Below are positions 1 through 9,586 of a DNA stretch of 64,000 bases, in pieces. The notes below the pieces were generated by a model. That model was given only the letters and a program-made list of their open reading frames with translations. It was not told where the DNA came from and searched no databases. The DNA comes from Hymenobacter mucosus (GTDB taxonomy: Bacteria > Bacteroidota > Bacteroidia > Cytophagales > Hymenobacteraceae): the NCBI RefSeq assembly GCF_900188255.1, contig NZ_FZNS01000006.1, positions 62,001 to 126,000 on the forward strand, given 5' to 3'. The position numbers and the translations under genes were made by a program. Each line of letters begins with the position of its first letter. The first letter of the stretch is position 1.

Positions 1-1098
1 TTCTACAACGATGATCAGGAAAACGTTGATTACTACCTCGGTACATCGGGGAAAGTGCTGCTGATGGCCGTAGACCGCAAAGACGGGCAGGGCCAGCAGG
101 ATATTTTCGTGAGTTTCCGCAAGGAGGATGGCCAGACGTGGACCAAGCCTCGCAACCTTGGTTCTACTATCAACACCAAAAAGCCGGAGTTTGCCCCCTT
201 CCTGGCTGCCGATGGTAAGACGTTGTACTTCGCTTCGGAAGGCTGGGGCGGCTATGGTAAAAGCGACATTTTCTATAGCAAGCGCCTCGACGACAGCTGG
301 ACCAACTGGACCAAACCCCGGAATTTGGGCTCCACCGTTAACTCACCTGACTTCGATGCCTATTATGTAGTGTCGGCCGCAGGGGAGGATGCCTACCTGG
401 TGTCGGCCCGCAAAGGTATTGATGGGTCTAAGGACATCTTCCGCATCAACCTCAAGCCTACCTTCCGGCCGGAAGTGGTAACGCTGGTGCGCGGCCGCGT
501 GCTAGATGCGGCCACTAAAAAGCCAATTGCCTCCACCATTCGCTACGAAAACCTGCTGACGGGTGAGGAAATAGGAGTAGCTGAATCGAGCCCCGTAGAT
601 GGCAGCTATACCATTGTGCTGCCATCCGGCGCGCATTATGGTTACCGGGCCGACGCCAAGGACTACCTGGCTGAGTCGGACAACCTTGACGTAACGGACC
701 GTCAAAAATATTCCGAAGTAAACCAAGACTTGTACCTGGTGCCCTTCGCCGTAGGTCAGACGATTAAGCTGAACAACATCTTCTTTGCGCAAAGCAAATA
801 CTACCTGCGCGAAACGTCTTACCCCGAGTTGCAGCGCCTAGTACGAACCCTGAAGGCCTACCCAGCGGTAGAAATCAAGATTGAAGGGCATACTGATAAC
901 CAAGGTGACGCCGCACTGAACCTAAAGCTGAGCCAAGACCGAGTAAACGAGGTGAAAAAATACCTGGTTAGCAAAGGTGTCAGTGGCAATCGGATTACGA
1001 CGGAAGGCTTTGGCGACAAGAAGCCCATTGCTCCCAACGACCAGGAAGAAACGCGTAAGCTTAACCGCCGCGTAGAATTCCGAATCACGAAGAAGTAA
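1..1098 (+). CDS. OmpA-family outer membrane protein with PD40-like repeats (5' truncated)
   Basis: The reading frame is open from base 1, so the N-terminus lies outside the window. The first ~130 visible residues contain WD40/PD40-like beta-propeller repeats of the TolB type, with repeated KPRNLGSTxN and FxxxSDIFYS-like strings. A carboxypeptidase-regulatory-like Ig domain follows (around GRVLDAATKKPIASTIRY). The C-terminal ~110 residues form an OmpA peptidoglycan-binding domain with the motifs IEGHTDNQG and LSQDRVNEVKKYL and a terminal RRVEFRI. This order is typical of Bacteroidota OmpA-type proteins, often found beside T9SS PorE/PorP-like genes. It probably anchors an envelope complex to peptidoglycan; the exact role cannot be told without the N-terminus. 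A strong hairpin follows. Confidence 0.85.
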   Translation, partial: FYNDDQENVDYYLGTSGKVLLMAVDRKDGQGQQDIFVSFRKEDGQTWTKPRNLGSTINTKKPEFAPFLAADGKTLYFASEGWGGYGKSDIFYSKRLDDSWTNWTKPRNLGSTVNSPDFDAYYVVSAAGEDAYLVSARKGIDGSKDIFRINLKPTFRPEVVTLVRGRVLDAATKKPIASTIRYENLLTGEEIGVAESSPVDGSYTIVLPSGAHYGYRADAKDYLAESDNLDVTDRQKYSEVNQDLYLVPFAVGQTIKLNNIFFAQSKYYLRETSYPELQRLVRTLKAYPAVEIKIEGHTDNQGDAALNLKLSQDRVNEVKKYLVSKGVSGNRITTEGFGDKKPIAPNDQEETRKLNRRVEFRITKK

Positions 1099-1140
1099 GC
1101 TGCTGCCTCAGGCCTGTTGAACGTAAGTAGAATGCCTGAA

Positions 1141-1175
1141 AAAGGCCCGGCTCTGTACTAGAGCCGGGCCTTTTT
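1141..1175. terminator. Shared terminator between convergent genes
   Basis: A perfect 14-bp hairpin (AAAGGCCCGGCTCT with its complement, loop GTACT) is followed by a T run on the plus strand and preceded by A's. It sits between the converging OmpA-type and flotillin genes and can serve both. Confidence 0.85.
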
Positions 1176-1220
1176 ATATGTCTTTGTCAGTAGATAACAG
1201 GGTAGCGACGTAGCAGCAAG

Positions 1221-2222
1221 TTAGCTCAGGCGGGTTTCGTCGCGGCCGGGCTTTGTGCTGCTGTTCTGGCCTCCCGGGTTTGCTATGGAGTCGCGCATGT
1301 CGGTATCTGATTGGATGTTACGCATCTTATAGTAATCCATGATGCCCAAGTTGCCGGATCGAAAAGCCTCGGCAATAGCTTTTGGAATTTCTGCTTCGGC
1401 ATCAACCACGCGCGATTTTGCTTCCTGGGTCTTGGCCCGGTTTTCTTGCTCCATAGCTACTGCCATAGCTCGCCGTTCTTCCGCCCGGGCTTCGGCTACG
1501 CGCAAATCGGCAGAGGCTTGGTCAGTCTGCAGCTTCGCCCCAATGTTTTCGCCGATATCCACGTCAGCAATGTCAATGGACAAGATTTCGAAGGCTGTAC
1601 CCGCATCCAGACCTTTGCTTAGCACCAGTTTCGAAATCTTATCGGGGTTTTCTAGCACCTCCTTATGAGAGCGGGAAGAACCAATGCTGGTGACAATGCC
1701 TTCGCCTACCCGGGCAAGAATGGTTTCTTCGCCGGCGCCGCCCACTAGCTGCGCAATGTTGGCTCGCACCGTTACGCGGGCCTTGGCAATCAGCTGGATG
1801 CCATCCTGAGCTACTGCCGCAACATTGGGCGTGTTAATCACTTTGGGGTTGACGGAGGTCGTGACAGCTTCGAATACGTCCCGACCGGCCAAGTCAATGG
1901 CCGTAGCCTGCTTGAAGGAGAGGGGAATGTTGGCCTTGTCGGCCGAAATCAGCGCCTTGATAACGCTAGGCACGTTGCCGCCCGCCAAATAATGCGTTTC
2001 TAGGTCGTTGGCAGTTAGCTCCAATCCGGCCTTGGTTGATGTAATCAGGGAGTTGACAATGAGGGACGGTGGCACCTTGCGAACCCGCATAAAGGCAAGC
2101 TGAAACAAGCTCACGCGCACTCCCGAAAATAGCGCCGTAATCCAGAGGCTTACAGGAAAAAAATACAGCAATACCAGCAGCACAATGCCACCAACGATAA
2201 GCGGGAGTAAGGGAAAGTTCAT
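1221..2222 (-). CDS. floA: Flotillin-like protein FloA
   Basis: A SPFH/flotillin-family scaffold of bacterial functional membrane microdomains, 333 aa, matching the usual ~330 aa of FloA. Residues ~3-35 are a hydrophobic hairpin-like membrane segment ([19 protein letters not shown]). An SPFH core with [10 protein letters not shown] and [17 protein letters not shown] follows, then an Ala/Glu-rich coiled coil ([18 protein letters not shown]). I place the start at the ATG giving MNFPLLPL; the longer open frame upstream would add 21 residues unlike the family. It lies 107 bp downstream of nfeD on the same strand. NfeD-flotillin pairing is a known conserved arrangement, so the two probably act together at the inner membrane. 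Confidence 0.93.
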   Translation of the reverse strand: MNFPLLPLIVGGIVLLVLLYFFPVSLWITALFSGVRVSLFQLAFMRVRKVPPSLIVNSLITSTKAGLELTANDLETHYLAGGNVPSVIKALISADKANIPLSFKQATAIDLAGRDVFEAVTTSVNPKVINTPNVAAVAQDGIQLIAKARVTVRANIAQLVGGAGEETILARVGEGIVTSIGSSRSHKEVLENPDKISKLVLSKGLDAGTAFEILSIDIADVDIGENIGAKLQTDQASADLRVAEARAEERRAMAVAMEQENRAKTQEAKSRVVDAEAEIPKAIAEAFRSGNLGIMDYYKMRNIQSDTDMRDSIANPGGQNSSTKPGRDETRLS

Positions 2223-2329
2223 AAGGAAAGATAACGCACACGCGTGTGCAAGTAGAAGGACAGAGAAAAGGGAGCAGTAGCACAAGCTAGGGGCTACACC
2301 CAGCCAAGGCAGTTCACTAGAGTAGCAGG

Positions 2330-2797
2330 TTATACCACACGCTCCACCACAATCCGGTTATGCTCAATACCTAGCACCCGCACCTGGGCACCAGCAGCTA
2401 TAAACTCACCCCGGGTAGTTACCTCGCGCCGGTCGGTAGCAAAGAGTACGGTGCCGGCCGGGCGAAGCGCCGATAAGGCCCGGCCAGTAGCGCCCAGCTC
2501 TACGTCGGGCTGACGGGCATCGCGCACTCGGCCATTGTTGACGCTAGTGAGGGCTACCTTATTGAGGTTTTTGGGTCGTAAGCCCACGTACACCAGAACT
2601 CCCACTGCTACCGCCGAGCCAGCTAGCATGAGGTGGCCTGTGGCGGAGCCTAAGTCGCGGTAACCAAACCAAATACCTGCTATCAGTAAGGCCAAACCGA
2701 TCAGCCCAACAATAGTAGTACCGGGAATGAAGATAACCTCGGCGGCTAAAAACAGCAGGCCGAACACAAGTAGCAGCGCAATAGTAAGCCAGTCCAT
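2330..2797 (-). CDS. nfeD: NfeD-like membrane protein
   Basis: A 155-aa short NfeD protein. Residues ~1-85 hold three to four hydrophobic helices ([37 protein letters not shown], then [15 protein letters not shown]). The C-terminal ~65 residues form an OB-fold-type beta domain, with the family signature [18 protein letters not shown] and a terminal [14 protein letters not shown] chose the start at MDWLTIALL because the preceding open frame is not NfeD-like and runs into the divergent greB start. Known NfeD proteins partner SPFH proteins encoded next to them, here floA. Its promoter probably lies in the 171-bp divergent gap. Confidence 0.92.
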   Translation of the reverse strand: MDWLTIALLLVFGLLFLAAEVIFIPGTTIVGLIGLALLIAGIWFGYRDLGSATGHLMLAGSAVAVGVLVYVGLRPKNLNKVALTSVNNGRVRDARQPDVELGATGRALSALRPAGTVLFATDRREVTTRGEFIAAGAQVRVLGIEHNRIVVERVV

Positions 2798-2968
2798 GGT
2801 GGAAAACAGTTGGTTGAGAAAAGATACGCAGAACCCCTCTGACCAGCCGAATATTGCCAGCAAGCTACTTGGGAGGATTAGCGGCCATAGCCGCAAAAAC
2901 AACCACTTTGTGGCCCCTGCTCCGGGTGGCACTAGCAACTGGCAGCTTTGCTCTGTCGTTAAAACGAT

Positions 2969-3493
2969 ATGAGCCGAGCATTCGCCAAAGAAGATGATTC
3001 CCTTGAAGCCCCAATTATTCCGCCGCGGGCAGCCTTGCCCGTGGGTACGCCCAACTACGTAACTCCCCACGGGCTTGAGCAACTTCGGCAAGAACTCGTT
3101 GGTCTAGAGGCTGAGCGGGCCCAGGTAGAAGCCAACCGGGAAAACGAAGCGGACCGTACTCGCCTGCTAACGGTGCTTAACGGTCGGCTTAGCGCCCTCA
3201 ATGCCCGGCTAGCTAGTGCCAAGGTGGTTGATCCACGTGGTCAAACAGCTCAGGAAGTACGGTTCGGTGCTACGGTACGCCTGCGCACCCGCCGCGGCGA
3301 CAAACCTGGCTTGGAGCGGACGTTTACCCTGGTAGGGGTAGACGAAGCCGCCGTAGCGGAAGGCAAGGTAGCTTTTATTGCGCCTATTGCCCGCGCCGTG
3401 CAGGGTGCCCGCCTCGGTCAGGTTCTGACCATACGTGTGGGTGCCAAGGAAGAAGAGGTAGAGGTGCTGGAAATAAGCTATAAGGAATCATAA
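2969..3493 (+). CDS. GreA/GreB-family transcription elongation factor (GreB-like)
   Basis: A 174-aa protein that should rescue backtracked RNA polymerase by stimulating transcript cleavage. The N-terminal signature PNYVTPHGLEQLRQEL resembles GreB more than GreA. A long coiled coil follows (residues ~35-85), with acidic residues near its tip (NRENEADRTRLL). The C-terminal FKBP-like domain includes VRFGATVRLRTRRG, TLVGVDEA and FIAPIARAVQGARLG. Divergent from nfeD across 171 bp and followed 40 bp later by a small hypothetical gene. Family membership is clear; the GreA/GreB subtype is an inference. Confidence 0.9.
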   Translation: MSRAFAKEDDSLEAPIIPPRAALPVGTPNYVTPHGLEQLRQELVGLEAERAQVEANRENEADRTRLLTVLNGRLSALNARLASAKVVDPRGQTAQEVRFGATVRLRTRRGDKPGLERTFTLVGVDEAAVAEGKVAFIAPIARAVQGARLGQVLTIRVGAKEEEVEVLEISYKES

Positions 3494-3533
3494 ATTTGGT
3501 ATTGCCAGTACTCCACACCCGTAGCAACCTCCT

Positions 3534-3773
3534 ATGAAACAACGAGAAGTAACGGATAAGCATCACACCACCTGGACCTGCGTGCAGGCATACGCGGGCG
3601 TAGATAGCGCCGCGGCTACCGCCGCTACCGAGCGTAGTGCCGCTGCTGATGGTGGCGTGACAGTGGTGTGCACACCCACAGGCGGCGCTCAAACCGTGCG
3701 CCTAGAGCTGGCATCCGATTGGAATGATGCCCTTTCCGACGAAGAGTTGACGGCCGCTATTGCGAATGGATAG
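3534..3773 (+). CDS. Small hypothetical protein
   Basis: A 79-aa protein I do not recognise. It has a hydrophilic start, an Ala-rich centre (SAAATAATERSAAADGG) and an acidic C-terminus (ASDWNDALSDEEL). There is no signal peptide or membrane segment. It begins 40 bp after the greB-like gene and ends just before a strong terminator, so it is probably the last gene of that unit. This context is the main reason for accepting it as real. Confidence 0.6.
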   Translation: MKQREVTDKHHTTWTCVQAYAGVDSAAATAATERSAAADGGVTVVCTPTGGAQTVRLELASDWNDALSDEELTAAIANG

Positions 3774-3780
3774 TAAAAGC

Positions 3781-3813
3781 ACAAGGCCCTTCTACCTGGT
3801 AGAAGGGCCTTGT
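3781..3813. terminator. Bidirectional hairpin terminator
   Basis: A near-perfect palindrome (ACAAGGCCCTTCTACC with its complement, practically 14 bp with a 5-nt loop) lies between the small hypothetical gene and the convergent proS. It has no long T tract. Confidence 0.7.
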
Positions 3814-3851
3814 GTAAGAATAAGGGTGCCTGCACCCAAAAGAAATGGCAA

Positions 3852-5327
3852 TTAGTATGCGCGGGCAAAGTATACGCGGCGCTTGCTGGGCTTGCCGGTT
3901 ACCATGCACACACCATCTTCATCGGGCTCGTTGAGGGCGATGCACCGAATGGTAGCTTTGGTTTCTTCCTTGATGCGCTCTTCGGTTTCGGGAGTGCCAT
4001 CCCAGTGAGCTACTACGAAGCCAGGGTTGCTATCGAGTACTTGCTTAAACTCCTCGTAGGAATCTACGCGGGTAGTGTGGGTTTCGCGGAAGCGCAGGGC
4101 CCGTTGGTAAATATTCTGCTGGATATCGGTCAGCAGCTGATCCACGCTATTGACGATGTCGGCCAGCGGAAGCGTCATTTTTTCCTTAGTGTCGCGTCGG
4201 GCTACTTCCACGGTGCCACCATCCAAGTCGCGCATGCCTACTGCAATACGCACGGGCACTCCTTTCAGCTCCCACTCGGCAAACTTGAACCCAGGACGCT
4301 CGGTGTCCCGGTCATCAATCTTCACGGAAATACCCCGCTGGATTAAGCCCATCTGCATGGGCCAAATGCGCTCCATCAACTCGTCGAGCTGGCCGGTCTT
4401 GTAAATAGGTACGATAACTACCTGGATAGGCGCCAGCTTGGGGGGGAGCACGAGACCTTCATCGTCGGAGTGAGCCATAATGAGGGCACCCATTAGGCGG
4501 GTGCTTACACCCCAGCTGGTGCCCCATACGTACTCTAGGCCCCCTTCTTTGTTGGCGAACTGCACGTCGAATGCTTTGGCGAAGTTCTGACCCAGGAAGT
4601 GGGAGGTGCCCGCCTGCAAGGCCTTGCCATCCTGCATTAGCCCTTCAATGCAGTAGGTGTCAAGGGCGCCGGCAAACCGCTCGTTGGCCGATTTTACTCC
4701 CTTCACGACGGGTAGCCCTATCCATTCCTCGGCAAACTGCGCGTATACTTCCAGCATCTGGCGGGTTTCGGCTACGGCTTCCTCGGCCGTGGCGTGGGCC
4801 GTGTGGCCTTCCTGCCAGAGAAACTCGGCGGTGCGCAAAAACAGACGCGTGCGCATTTCCCAGCGCACCACGTTTGCCCACTGGTTGATGAGCAGGGGCA
4901 GGTCGCGGTAGCTCTGAATCCAGTTTTTGTAGGTGCTCCAGATGATGGCCTCCGAGGTGGGGCGCACAATTAGCTCTTCCTCCAGCTTGGCATTGGGGTC
5001 CACGCGGAGTTTTCCTGGCTTATCAGGATCAGTTTGGAGGCGGTAGTGCGTTACTACAGCGCACTCTTTAGCAAAGCCTTCCGCATTTTGCTCCTCTGCT
5101 TCAAACAAGCTTTTAGGTACGAAAAGCGGGAAGTACGCGTTCTGGTGACCCGTACGCTTAAACATATCATCCAGCGTACGTTGCATCTTTTCCCAGATGG
5201 CATACCCATAGGGTTTGATGACCATACACCCGCGCACGGCCGAGTTTTCGGCTAGCCCCGCGCGCTTTACCAATTCGTTGTACCACAGGGAATAATCTTC
5301 GCTGCGCTTGGGCAAACTTTTGCTCAT
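3852..5327 (-). CDS. proS: Prolyl-tRNA synthetase (archaeal/eukaryote-like type)
   Basis: A 491-aa class II aminoacyl-tRNA synthetase that charges tRNA-Pro. The start [20 protein letters not shown] and the length match the ProS type-3 (archaeal-like) group, which lacks the large editing insertion of the ~570-aa bacterial type. Class II motifs are visible: [23 protein letters not shown], and the motif-2 region [20 protein letters not shown]. An HGTP anticodon domain ([12 protein letters not shown]) follows, then a C-terminal domain ending [14 protein letters not shown]. The longer open frame upstream adds 69 residues with no family similarity. Divergent from the Tyr/Gly-rich lipoprotein gene. 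Confidence 0.96.
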   Translation of the reverse strand: MSKSLPKRSEDYSLWYNELVKRAGLAENSAVRGCMVIKPYGYAIWEKMQRTLDDMFKRTGHQNAYFPLFVPKSLFEAEEQNAEGFAKECAVVTHYRLQTDPDKPGKLRVDPNAKLEEELIVRPTSEAIIWSTYKNWIQSYRDLPLLINQWANVVRWEMRTRLFLRTAEFLWQEGHTAHATAEEAVAETRQMLEVYAQFAEEWIGLPVVKGVKSANERFAGALDTYCIEGLMQDGKALQAGTSHFLGQNFAKAFDVQFANKEGGLEYVWGTSWGVSTRLMGALIMAHSDDEGLVLPPKLAPIQVVIVPIYKTGQLDELMERIWPMQMGLIQRGISVKIDDRDTERPGFKFAEWELKGVPVRIAVGMRDLDGGTVEVARRDTKEKMTLPLADIVNSVDQLLTDIQQNIYQRALRFRETHTTRVDSYEEFKQVLDSNPGFVVAHWDGTPETEERIKEETKATIRCIALNEPDEDGVCMVTGKPSKRRVYFARAY

Positions 5328-5516
5328 TTTCGGGGTATCTTTGAGTAGGCAGAACGGTTTTCTACTTGGTATAAGATTTGTCTTACAAAAAAGGGCACCG
5401 TTTCGGCACCAAATTACGTTATTAAATCCGGAGGAGTCGGCTACTATTGAGCTCTTCACTGCTGGGTTCCCGCACGTTCTTCCTCTTCCTGCCCATTCCT
5501 TCCGCATATGCAAGCC

Positions 5517-6803
5517 ATGAGAAAATCCATCCACGCTGTATTGCCCGCTTTAGCCCTGCTCGCGTTGGGGGGCTGTGCTGGTACGTCGGTCCTGACGACT
5601 ACCGAAAGCGACGGTATCTACTATTCCTCTAAAGACCGGACCATCATGCCGGCCTCCGTACCAACGGCTTCTACTATCCCCTATACTGGCGAAACAACTA
5701 CTCCCGGCGACGTTACCAACCCCGACTATGTAGAGGGCAGCACTGCTAACAGCGCAGCCAGCACGGAGTATTACGATGATGACTACGGGTACGCCTCGCG
5801 CCTACGTCGCTTTCATTCTCCTTACCAAGGTTTGGGTTTAGGATACTACGACTTTGCTTACACCGACCCATTCTGGTACGGTGGCCCAGCCTATGCTATG
5901 TATCCGGGAGCATATTCGCCCTGGGGCTATGGTGGAGGCTACGGCTATGGCTACAGATCTTTCTACGACCCCTTCTACAGCCCGTACTGGGGCGGTTCAA
6001 TGATAAGTATCAACATTGGACGGCCTTGGTACCGTCCGTGGGGGTATGGTGGGTATGGCTACGGCTACAACCCTTATGACTACTATGGCGGCTACGGTGG
6101 CTTTGGCTATGGTGGAGGCGGGTACTATAACGGCTTTGGACCAGGGTATTACAATGGGGGTAGCGTACGCAGCCGCGTGGTGTATGGGCCGCGTCGTGAC
6201 GGTGCTACCAACGCCACTAATATCACCAGCAATGCTACCGGCGGCCGCGGCCGCGGCCGCGTTGAGCAGGGCGGCATTGTGCAGCCCGGCGGTGTAAATG
6301 GCACAGGCTTGTCTACGGATGGGGCCGTGGCTACCCCAGCACCCCAGCCGGCTCGGGGCCGCGGACGCAACCGCACGCTGGACCCAACTACTACTTCTGG
6401 AGTTACTTCGTCTGGTATAGCTGTTGATAACCCAAGCCAGCCCAATCCGAACTCTACTCCTGGCGGCCGTCGTTGGCAGGTGCTAGATCAGGCGGGTGCT
6501 GCTACTGGTTCGCAGCCCACTACGGCTCCTACCGATTATAACCAGCCTCGCCGGGGCCGGGGCAGTATGGGCGGTGCAGGCCAGTCTGGTCAGCAGTCGG
6601 GTACCTACCAGCCCACGCGTCGCCGGGCCGTAGCCGACCAACCTGTGCGTACGTATGAACAACCGACCCGCACGTATGAGCAGCCTGCGCGTAGCTACGA
6701 ACAACCCTCACGGAGTTATTCCTCGCCTTCTAGCGGTGGCAACTTCGGTGGTGGTAGCAGCGGCGGGGGCGGCGGAGCGCGCGGCCGGGGCCGTGTGCAA
6801 TAG
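5517..6803 (+). CDS. Tyr/Gly-rich lipoprotein with repeated RGRGR motifs
   Basis: A 428-aa protein of no family I recognise. The N-terminus has a lipoprotein signal ([16 protein letters not shown]), so it should be lipidated at that Cys. An acidic Tyr stretch (EYYDDDYGY) precedes a low-complexity YGG/GYGYGY region at residues ~120-220. The C-terminal half is Pro/Gln/Arg-rich with four RGRG-type clusters ([28 protein letters not shown] and the terminal ARGRGRVQ) and a tandem repeat of RTYEQP/RSYEQP units near residue 385. An ATG three codons upstream at 5508 is possible. The terminal RGRGR resembles the end of the secreted protein at 48766-49521. A structural cell-surface protein is plausible, but this is inference. 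Confidence 0.8.
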   Translation: MRKSIHAVLPALALLALGGCAGTSVLTTTESDGIYYSSKDRTIMPASVPTASTIPYTGETTTPGDVTNPDYVEGSTANSAASTEYYDDDYGYASRLRRFHSPYQGLGLGYYDFAYTDPFWYGGPAYAMYPGAYSPWGYGGGYGYGYRSFYDPFYSPYWGGSMISINIGRPWYRPWGYGGYGYGYNPYDYYGGYGGFGYGGGGYYNGFGPGYYNGGSVRSRVVYGPRRDGATNATNITSNATGGRGRGRVEQGGIVQPGGVNGTGLSTDGAVATPAPQPARGRGRNRTLDPTTTSGVTSSGIAVDNPSQPNPNSTPGGRRWQVLDQAGAATGSQPTTAPTDYNQPRRGRGSMGGAGQSGQQSGTYQPTRRRAVADQPVRTYEQPTRTYEQPARSYEQPSRSYSSPSSGGNFGGGSSGGGGGARGRGRVQ

Positions 6804-6838
6804 TTAGTTACTTCCGAGCTGTTATCTATCCGCGTTAT

Positions 6839-6867
6839 ACATGGCCGGCCTACCTGGCCGGCCATGT
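6839..6867. terminator. GC-rich hairpin between two envelope genes
   Basis: A perfect 12-bp stem (ACATGGCCGGCC with its complement, loop TACCT) lies 35 bp after the lipoprotein stop and 25 bp before the FadL-like start. It lacks a T tract, so it may be a weak terminator or an attenuating structure in the downstream leader. Confidence 0.5.
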
Positions 6868-6892
6868 GCACTTTCTCACCTTCCTTCCTGCA

Positions 6893-8398
6893 ATGAAAAA
6901 TCTGAAATGTGGGCTGAGCCTGGCGCTGCTAGGGTTAGCCAGCCACGCCTTTGCCCAAAGTGAAGTAGATGCGCTTCGCTATTCTCGCCTCCAGTTTGGA
7001 GGGCCTGCCCGAACTCAGGGCTTTGGTGGCGCTACCTCGGCTTTAGGGGCCAACTTGGGTAGCCTCGTCACTAACCCAGCGGGCCTGGGTCTTTATGTAA
7101 AATCGGACATTAGCTTTACTCCTGGCTACAGCCAAACAACGTCCAAAACGCAAACCGGCGCTGCCAATCTCTCCGACACTCGTTCGAGCTTAAATATTGG
7201 CAACTTCGGCATAGCCTTCACCAACCGGTTGCCCGACGATGACAACACTTCCGAGTGGCGTTCCGGTACGTTTGCCTTTGGAATTACTCGCCTGAACGAC
7301 TTCAACCAGCGGTATCGGTACCGCAACACCACCACCGACAACCGTTCCTTATTCCAGCGGTTCCGGGAGCCCCGAGTTAGCTACGACGACATCGATAACG
7401 AGTTCCAGACGGGCTATACTTCCTTAGACGGGCTAGCCTATGGCACGTACTTATCGGAGTTTGTGGGAACCCCACCCAATGATGCCCTAGTACTTACCCC
7501 ACGAAATGGGGAGATTGTGCAGGAAGAAACGGTGCAAACCAGTGGTGCGCAAACGCAATTTGACTTTGGCTATGGGGCCAGTTTCCGCGACAAACTATAT
7601 ATCGGTGGTGCCCTGGGTATCGTGAGCACGCGCTACAACGAAACGCGAGACTTTACCGAAACGGAAAACGACCCCTCAACGCCATTTACGAGCTTGTTGC
7701 GTCGCAACACGTTGGAAACGCAGGGTACCGGCGTCAACTTCCGCCTTGGGCTTATCTACCGGCCCACGGACATGGTACGGCTAGGTGCTTCCGTGCAGAC
7801 GCCTACCTTCTCCAAGCTAACGGACTCGTACGGAGCCTCATTGCGTACCAACTTTAGCGAAGAACCTTTTCCGAACACGGGTACATCGAGAGCAGAAAGC
7901 ACTGCTCCGGGAGAATATTCTTACAACCTCACGACACCCTTCCGCGCTACGGGTGGGGCAGCCGTCATACTAGGCAAGTACGGGTTCGTGACGGGCGACG
8001 TGGAATACGTGAACTACTCCCAGGCTCGTCTCAACGGCGACGGTTCCGACAGTGGCGCCGGAGTGTTTGACGTAGAAAATGAAGCCGTTAGCAACACCTA
8101 CGGTTCGGCGGTAAACTTCCGCGGCGGGGTAGAAGGCCGTTTTGATGTGTTCCGGGTGCGGGCTGGCTTCGCTCACAACGGTGACCCCTTCAAAACGTCT
8201 ACCTTCAACCGGGCGCAGAACTACTTTACTGGGGGCCTGGGGCTGTACCAGCGCAACGTGTACATAGATCTGGCTGGTGTATACAACACCGATGATAGCT
8301 ACACTTCTGCCTATACTTTAGCAAGTGGTCTACAACCAGTAATCGGCGTTAAAACCAACCGCTTTACTACCTCTGTTACAGTCGGGGTCAACTTCTAA
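6893..8398 (+). CDS. Outer membrane beta-barrel protein, FadL/TodX (OMPP1) type
   Basis: A 501-aa porin-like protein with a signal peptide (LALLGLASHAFAQ). The mature N-terminus carries the signature ARTQGFGGATSALGANLG followed by SLVTNPAGLGLY, which is diagnostic of the OMPP1/FadL/TodX family of hydrophobic-substrate transporters. Alternating amphipathic strands fill the rest, and the end (FTTSVTVGVNF) finishes in an aromatic residue as outer membrane barrels do. The ATG at 6893 is preferred because the upstream in-frame ATG lies in a hairpin. The substrate cannot be told from sequence; lipids or hydrophobic compounds are the family norm. Confidence 0.88.
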   Translation: MKNLKCGLSLALLGLASHAFAQSEVDALRYSRLQFGGPARTQGFGGATSALGANLGSLVTNPAGLGLYVKSDISFTPGYSQTTSKTQTGAANLSDTRSSLNIGNFGIAFTNRLPDDDNTSEWRSGTFAFGITRLNDFNQRYRYRNTTTDNRSLFQRFREPRVSYDDIDNEFQTGYTSLDGLAYGTYLSEFVGTPPNDALVLTPRNGEIVQEETVQTSGAQTQFDFGYGASFRDKLYIGGALGIVSTRYNETRDFTETENDPSTPFTSLLRRNTLETQGTGVNFRLGLIYRPTDMVRLGASVQTPTFSKLTDSYGASLRTNFSEEPFPNTGTSRAESTAPGEYSYNLTTPFRATGGAAVILGKYGFVTGDVEYVNYSQARLNGDGSDSGAGVFDVENEAVSNTYGSAVNFRGGVEGRFDVFRVRAGFAHNGDPFKTSTFNRAQNYFTGGLGLYQRNVYIDLAGVYNTDDSYTSAYTLASGLQPVIGVKTNRFTTSVTVGVNF

Positions 8399-8405
8399 CA
8401 GTTAC

Positions 8406-8467
8406 CCAAACGGACTACACACAAACGGCTCCCAGTAGTGGGAGCCGTTTGTGTGTAGTCCGTTTGG
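8406..8467. terminator. Exceptionally long perfect hairpin between convergent genes
   Basis: Two 29-bp arms are perfectly complementary (8406-8434 and 8439-8467) around the loop GTAG. The palindrome begins 7 bp after the FadL-like stop and ends 5 bp before the stop of the convergent lipoprotein gene. It is most likely a bidirectional terminator but is much longer than needed for one. Confidence 0.8.
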
Positions 8468-8472
8468 TATCC

Positions 8473-9402
8473 TTACTTGGTCACAATAACCTGTAATGAT
8501 ATAGATGGAATTCCCGTGGTGTTGATGGCTGCAACCCGAAACAAACCGGTCTTATTTTCAGGAGTTTGAAAGGCCACTACTGTGTTGAGCTCCACGGGCG
8601 GGGTCCTGGTCACCGTAGGAGATGCCCCAGCGAAGGCAGCAGTTATCAGGGTTGGGGTAGTAAGCGCCTGAAACGCAGCATTATTGAGAGAAGTAAGTCG
8701 CAACTGAGTAGCTCTACGAGGAACCCACCGCGAGGAAAGCGTCAGGCCGGGGTCGGCGGGGGTAGCCAGCACCGGACCAGAACTAGCGCTACCAGGGTAG
8801 TAGATTAAGTCTACCAAGGCTTGATTCTCGGCGTTGGTGCGCACCATAAACTTGGGCATGGCTAGGCCTTCCCGGAGCGCCAAGAAGCTGCGCCGGCTGT
8901 TGTCCACAGTGGCAGGAGCTTGCAGTACTACTGAGTAGCTATGATAAAGGCTAAGCGAATCAACTCTAGTAAGACGAGCCTTGATGCTCCGAGCCCCTTG
9001 CTTCTTGTTGGCATCCGTAAATGTGTAGCTCCACGTTTCCAGGCCTGCCGTTGTGCGAGCAGAATGCACGCTCGTGAAGGCGAAATCAGAACGGGTAAAG
9101 GTGGAGTCGAGGTATACGAGCGTAGTTACACCCGGCTTTTCAGGGTCATACAGCGCATCGTAGATGAAGGGTGTGGGCTGAGGCGAATAGTTGAGCTCGA
9201 TGCGTAAGTTGGTCAGCGGAGCGCTATCGTCTTCCTGTGCAGCGTACACCTTAGTTGTTACTGTGTCGGCAGGGACGGTGAGCCGCTGGTCAACGGTAGT
9301 GAAGCGAGAACTGCTAATTAGGTCCACACGCGGGCCCGACTCAAGGGAAGGCTCGCAGGCTGCCAAGGGCAACAGAAGCAGAAGAATAGAACGAAGGCGC
9401 AT
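8473..9402 (-). CDS. Hypothetical lipoprotein
   Basis: A 309-aa protein with a clear lipoprotein signal (RSILLLLLPLAAC). The mature part is rich in Thr, Ser and beta-strand-like segments, with no catalytic motif I can recognise. The first ~130 residues look like one beta domain (LTNLRIELNYSPQPTPFIYD) and the rest like another. Several Bacteroidota lipoproteins of unknown function have this layout. It is convergent with the FadL-like gene and divergent from the DPP-IV gene, so it is probably its own transcription unit. Confidence 0.8.
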   Translation of the reverse strand: MRLRSILLLLLPLAACEPSLESGPRVDLISSSRFTTVDQRLTVPADTVTTKVYAAQEDDSAPLTNLRIELNYSPQPTPFIYDALYDPEKPGVTTLVYLDSTFTRSDFAFTSVHSARTTAGLETWSYTFTDANKKQGARSIKARLTRVDSLSLYHSYSVVLQAPATVDNSRRSFLALREGLAMPKFMVRTNAENQALVDLIYYPGSASSGPVLATPADPGLTLSSRWVPRRATQLRLTSLNNAAFQALTTPTLITAAFAGASPTVTRTPPVELNTVVAFQTPENKTGLFRVAAINTTGIPSISLQVIVTK

Positions 9403-9586
9403 ACTGCAGTAAAGGTCGGAAGAAGAAGGGAAGTTGCCTATTGCAAAGCATAACGGCAGGCGGCCCGGCTTTCATACGTGCTAAGTAAAAGCCGCGCTTT
9501 GGCAGGTGCAAGCGGGTAGGCGCGGGTGGGTGCAACCACCCGGCGGTGTTTGCTACTTTTACTTATACCTCCTTTTTCTTCTTTCC

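Noticed and set aside
3810..4346. 178-aa plus-strand ORF over the proS 3' end
   Set aside because: Antisense shadow; starts inside the terminator region and overlaps proS entirely.
6239..6260. GGCCGC triplet repeat
   Set aside because: It encodes Gly/Arg residues of an RGRGR cluster in the lipoprotein; a coding low-complexity repeat rather than a separate element.
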